In this document: positions 18,472 through 20,318 of the stretch, one piece after another
Numbering within the stretch: position 1 is the stretch's first letter
How the letters are laid out: each line of letters starts with the position of its first letter
From: a virus
Direction: 5' to 3' (one strand)
Virus record (IMG/VR): IMGVR_UViG_3300045453_000015
Location: 1-20,318 of that record
Length of the DNA: 20,318 nucleotides
The notes under the pieces: generated by a model
What the model was told of the DNA's origin: nothing
The model's database searches: none
The model's input: only the letters and a program-made list of their open reading frames with translations
Made by a program: the position numbers and the translations under genes

Positions 18472-20081
18472 GCCTCAAGACACTGATCAAGCGCCTGTGG
18501 GGCGAGGGTGACAACGCCGGCGCGCAGGCGCTCGACGCGCAGCAAAGCGACAGCGACGCCCGCATCGGGCAGTTGCAGCGCGAGTTCGCCGAGCACCCCG
18601 GCCGCGGCCTCACCCCGAAAAAGCTCTACGACATCCTCGAGGCCGCCGAGCAGGGCGACCTGCGCGCGCAGCACGAGCTCTTCGAGGACATGGAGGAAAA
18701 GGACCCGCAGATCGCCGCCGATCTCGCCAAGCGGCGCCAGCTCGCCGCCGAGCGCGAGTGGCAGATCGTGCCGCCGGACAACCCCTCCGCGGCCGAGCGG
18801 CGCGCCACCGAGCACGCCATCGAGGTGTTCTCCGGCCTCGAGGTCGAGGACCTCATCCTCGACCTGGGCAGTGCGATCGGCCACGGCTGGGCGCTGCTCG
18901 AGCTGCCGTGGGCGCGCGACGGCGCGCAGCGCTTCGTCGAGCAGCCGCAGTTCCGCCCGCACGCGTGGTTCCGCCTGCACCCGGAGCGCCAGGACGAGCT
19001 GCGCCTGCGCGATGCGAGCCACGCGGGCGCCGAGCTGTGGCCGCTCGGCTGGGTGCAGCACCGCCACCGCGCCAAGGCCGGCTACGTCGCGCGCGCGGGC
19101 CTGCACCGCGTGCTCGCGTGGCCGTACCTGTTCCAGAACTACGCGCTGGGCGACCTCGCGAAGCTGCTCGAGCTCTACGGCCTGCCCGCGCGCATCGGCA
19201 CGTACCCGAAGAACGCCACCGACAAGGAAAAGGCCACCTTGCTGCGCGCGGTCACCAGCCTCGGCCACAACGCCGCCGGCATCATCCCGGAGGGCATGGC
19301 GATCGAGTTCATGGAGGCCGCCGGCAAGTCCGCCGGCGCCGACATGTTCATGGTCATGCTGCGCTGGTGCGAGGCGGCCAAGTCGCGCGCCATCCTCGGC
19401 GGCACGCTCACCAGCGGCACCAGCGGCGACAGCAACACCAACGCGCTCGGCAACGTGCACGAGCGCAGCCAGACGAGCCTCATCCGCTCGGACGCCCGCC
19501 AGTACGCCGGCACCATCAATCGCGACATCCTGTGGCCGATGGCTGCGCTCAATTTCGGCATCACCGACCGCCGCCGCGCGCCGCGCTTTTACCTCGACAC
19601 CGGCGAGACGGCCGACCTCGCGCACCTGGCCAAGACGCTGCCGACCTTCGTCGACATGGGCATGCACATCCCGGTGTGGTGGTCTCATGAGAAAAGCGGC
19701 ATCCCCGAGGCGACCGAAGAAGAGATCGCCGCGGGCCGCGTGCTGCAACCGCGCACCGGCGCGCAGCCCTTCGGTGCGCTCAAGGGGGCTCGTGCCCAGG
19801 CCATCGCCGCGCTGCGCGCCCGCGCGCCCGCACCCGGCGCCGACCCGGTCGATGCCATCGTCCCGGCGCTCGGGCGCGACGCCCAGCCGCAGGTCGACGG
19901 CTGGCTCGACCAGGTCGAGCGCCTGCTCGCCGCCGAGCCCGATCTCACCCCGACCGAGCTGCAATCGCGCCTGCTGGATCTGTACGGGGGGCTACCCACC
20001 GACGAGCTGGTCGAGATCATGAGCCAGGCCTACGTGCTCGCCACGCTACGCGGCATGAGCGAGGTGAGCGATGGCCGGTAG
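18465..20081 (+). CDS. Portal protein, DUF935 family (Mu gp29-like)
   Basis: A 538-residue portal protein that forms the dodecameric DNA gate at one head vertex. The DUF935 features are present: GRGLTPKKLYDILEAAEQGD, then ELFEDMEEKDPQIAADLAKR and WQIVPPD near 105. SAIGHGWALLELPWARDG follows near 140, then PEGMAIEFMEAAGKSAGADM and the conserved LGGTLTSGTSGDSNTNALGN (about residues 312-331) with NVHERSQ. The C-terminal 100 residues are variable with two helical repeats. It overlaps the terminase gene by 7 bp (ATGGTAG) and the next gene by 11 bp. Complete, with no sign of damage. Confidence 0.94.
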   Translation: MVGLKTLIKRLWGEGDNAGAQALDAQQSDSDARIGQLQREFAEHPGRGLTPKKLYDILEAAEQGDLRAQHELFEDMEEKDPQIAADLAKRRQLAAEREWQIVPPDNPSAAERRATEHAIEVFSGLEVEDLILDLGSAIGHGWALLELPWARDGAQRFVEQPQFRPHAWFRLHPERQDELRLRDASHAGAELWPLGWVQHRHRAKAGYVARAGLHRVLAWPYLFQNYALGDLAKLLELYGLPARIGTYPKNATDKEKATLLRAVTSLGHNAAGIIPEGMAIEFMEAAGKSAGADMFMVMLRWCEAAKSRAILGGTLTSGTSGDSNTNALGNVHERSQTSLIRSDARQYAGTINRDILWPMAALNFGITDRRRAPRFYLDTGETADLAHLAKTLPTFVDMGMHIPVWWSHEKSGIPEATEEEIAAGRVLQPRTGAQPFGALKGARAQAIAALRARAPAPGADPVDAIVPALGRDAQPQVDGWLDQVERLLAAEPDLTPTELQSRLLDLYGGLPTDELVEIMSQAYVLATLRGMSEVSDGR

Positions 20082-20318
20082 CGTCGGCGCCGCGCTCAAC
20101 CTTCCCTTCGCCGAGCAGATCGAGTTCTTCCGCCGCAAGCTGAACCTGTCCACCGAGCGCTGGGACGATATCCGGCGCGCCGCCCACGACCGCGCCTTCG
20201 TCGTCGCCGGCGCGATGAAGGCGGACCTGGTCAATGACCTGCGCGGCGCGGTCGCGCCCCTGCAGCGCACCACCCAGCGCGAGTTCGACAAAGCGTTTCG
20301 CGACATCGTCCAGGCCCA
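20071..20318 (+). CDS. Head morphogenesis protein, Mu gp30/F (SPP1 gp7-like), N-terminal part
   Basis: The visible 82 residues start MAGSVGAALNLPFAEQIEFF, then RRKLNLSTERWDDIRRAAHD and RAFVVAGAMKADLVNDLRGA. This is the well-known start of Mu-type minor head proteins (FRRKLNLPT.W.D....HD.AFVVAGA.K.DLL). Mu gp30 (protein F) is a minor head component needed for assembly and it follows the portal gene in Mu. The gene overlaps the portal by 11 bp and runs off the window. Confidence 0.93.
   Translation, partial: MAGSVGAALNLPFAEQIEFFRRKLNLSTERWDDIRRAAHDRAFVVAGAMKADLVNDLRGAVAPLQRTTQREFDKAFRDIVQA

Larger units (their letters stand above)
714..20318. mobile_element. Mu-like transposable prophage, left part (right end outside window; left boundary approximate)
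   Basis: The gene order is leftward repressor, rightward ner, transposase A, ATPase B, small early genes, gemA, mor, then endolysin, gp25, gp26, gp27, gp28, gp29 and gp30/F homologues. This is the canonical Mu-type layout, transcribed rightward apart from the repressor end and inserted cassettes. The left end must lie after the tRNA terminator (713) and before the leftward phage genes. I could not pin it to a base because the right end and the 5-bp-type target duplication are not in the window. No integrase was seen, which fits replicative transposition. Genes of the head and portal are intact, so the element could be functional on its left side. Confidence 0.93.

Noticed and set aside
18339-19964. 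Long minus-strand open frame (541 codons) opposite the portal and terminase genes
   Set aside because: It lies fully antisense to DUF935 and terminase coding sequence with clear homology features. Its composition (Leu/Arg/Ala/Gly-rich) is what GC-rich codon bias produces on the opposite strand.

Overview
The window shows the left part of a Mu-like (transposable, Myoviridae-type) prophage in a very GC-rich proteobacterial chromosome. At the left edge is host DNA: the 5' part of a leftward miaB gene and a rightward elongator tRNA-Met gene with its own promoter and a strong terminator. The MiaB sequence, the GC-rich codon use and the phage gene set fit a betaproteobacterium, possibly Rhodocyclales or Burkholderiales. 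This placement is inference from sequence style only.

The phage starts somewhere between the tRNA terminator (713) and about 871; I could not fix the exact end. Its immunity region follows. A small leftward gene of unknown function (755-1162) and a leftward c-type repressor (1207-1728) face a rightward Ner-like regulator (1959-2294). The control DNA between them holds two distinct operator-like motif families, and a palindrome of the second family sits in the spacer of both the leftward and the rightward promoter.

The early operon runs rightward to about 12404. It contains a hypothetical gene, the DDE transposase (MuA type), the AAA+ target-selection ATPase (MuB type), a run of small regulators rich in winged-helix folds, a DUF3164 protein, a MazZ/DUF550-like nucleotide pyrophosphohydrolase, an HU-like protein, a conserved hypothetical, GemA and a Mor-family activator. 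A leftward two-TM membrane protein (2845-3294) interrupts it just before the transposase.

Directly behind mor lies a compact structured element of four predicted hairpins ending in a U-tract. It resembles a C4-type antisense RNA of phage immunity regions and is followed by what looks like the 3' remnant of a winged-helix gene. Next come a short hypothetical gene, an ASCH-domain gene, a possible 24-residue peptide and a strong hairpin, which together form the early/late boundary.

The late operon starts near 13656: M15 peptidase endolysin, a lipoprotein-like protein, DUF1353, and Mu gp25, gp26 and gp27 homologues. The order then continues with large terminase (gp28), DUF935 portal (gp29) and the start of the gp30/F-type head protein, cut by the window end. 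A leftward two-gene cassette (a DUF2335 membrane protein and a 70-residue partner) sits between gp27 and gp28, which are normally adjacent.

The best candidates for undescribed biology are the two leftward membrane-protein cassettes (possible superinfection-exclusion or defence morons), the post-mor structured RNA, the double operator system and the MazZ-like enzyme without visible Z-genome partners.
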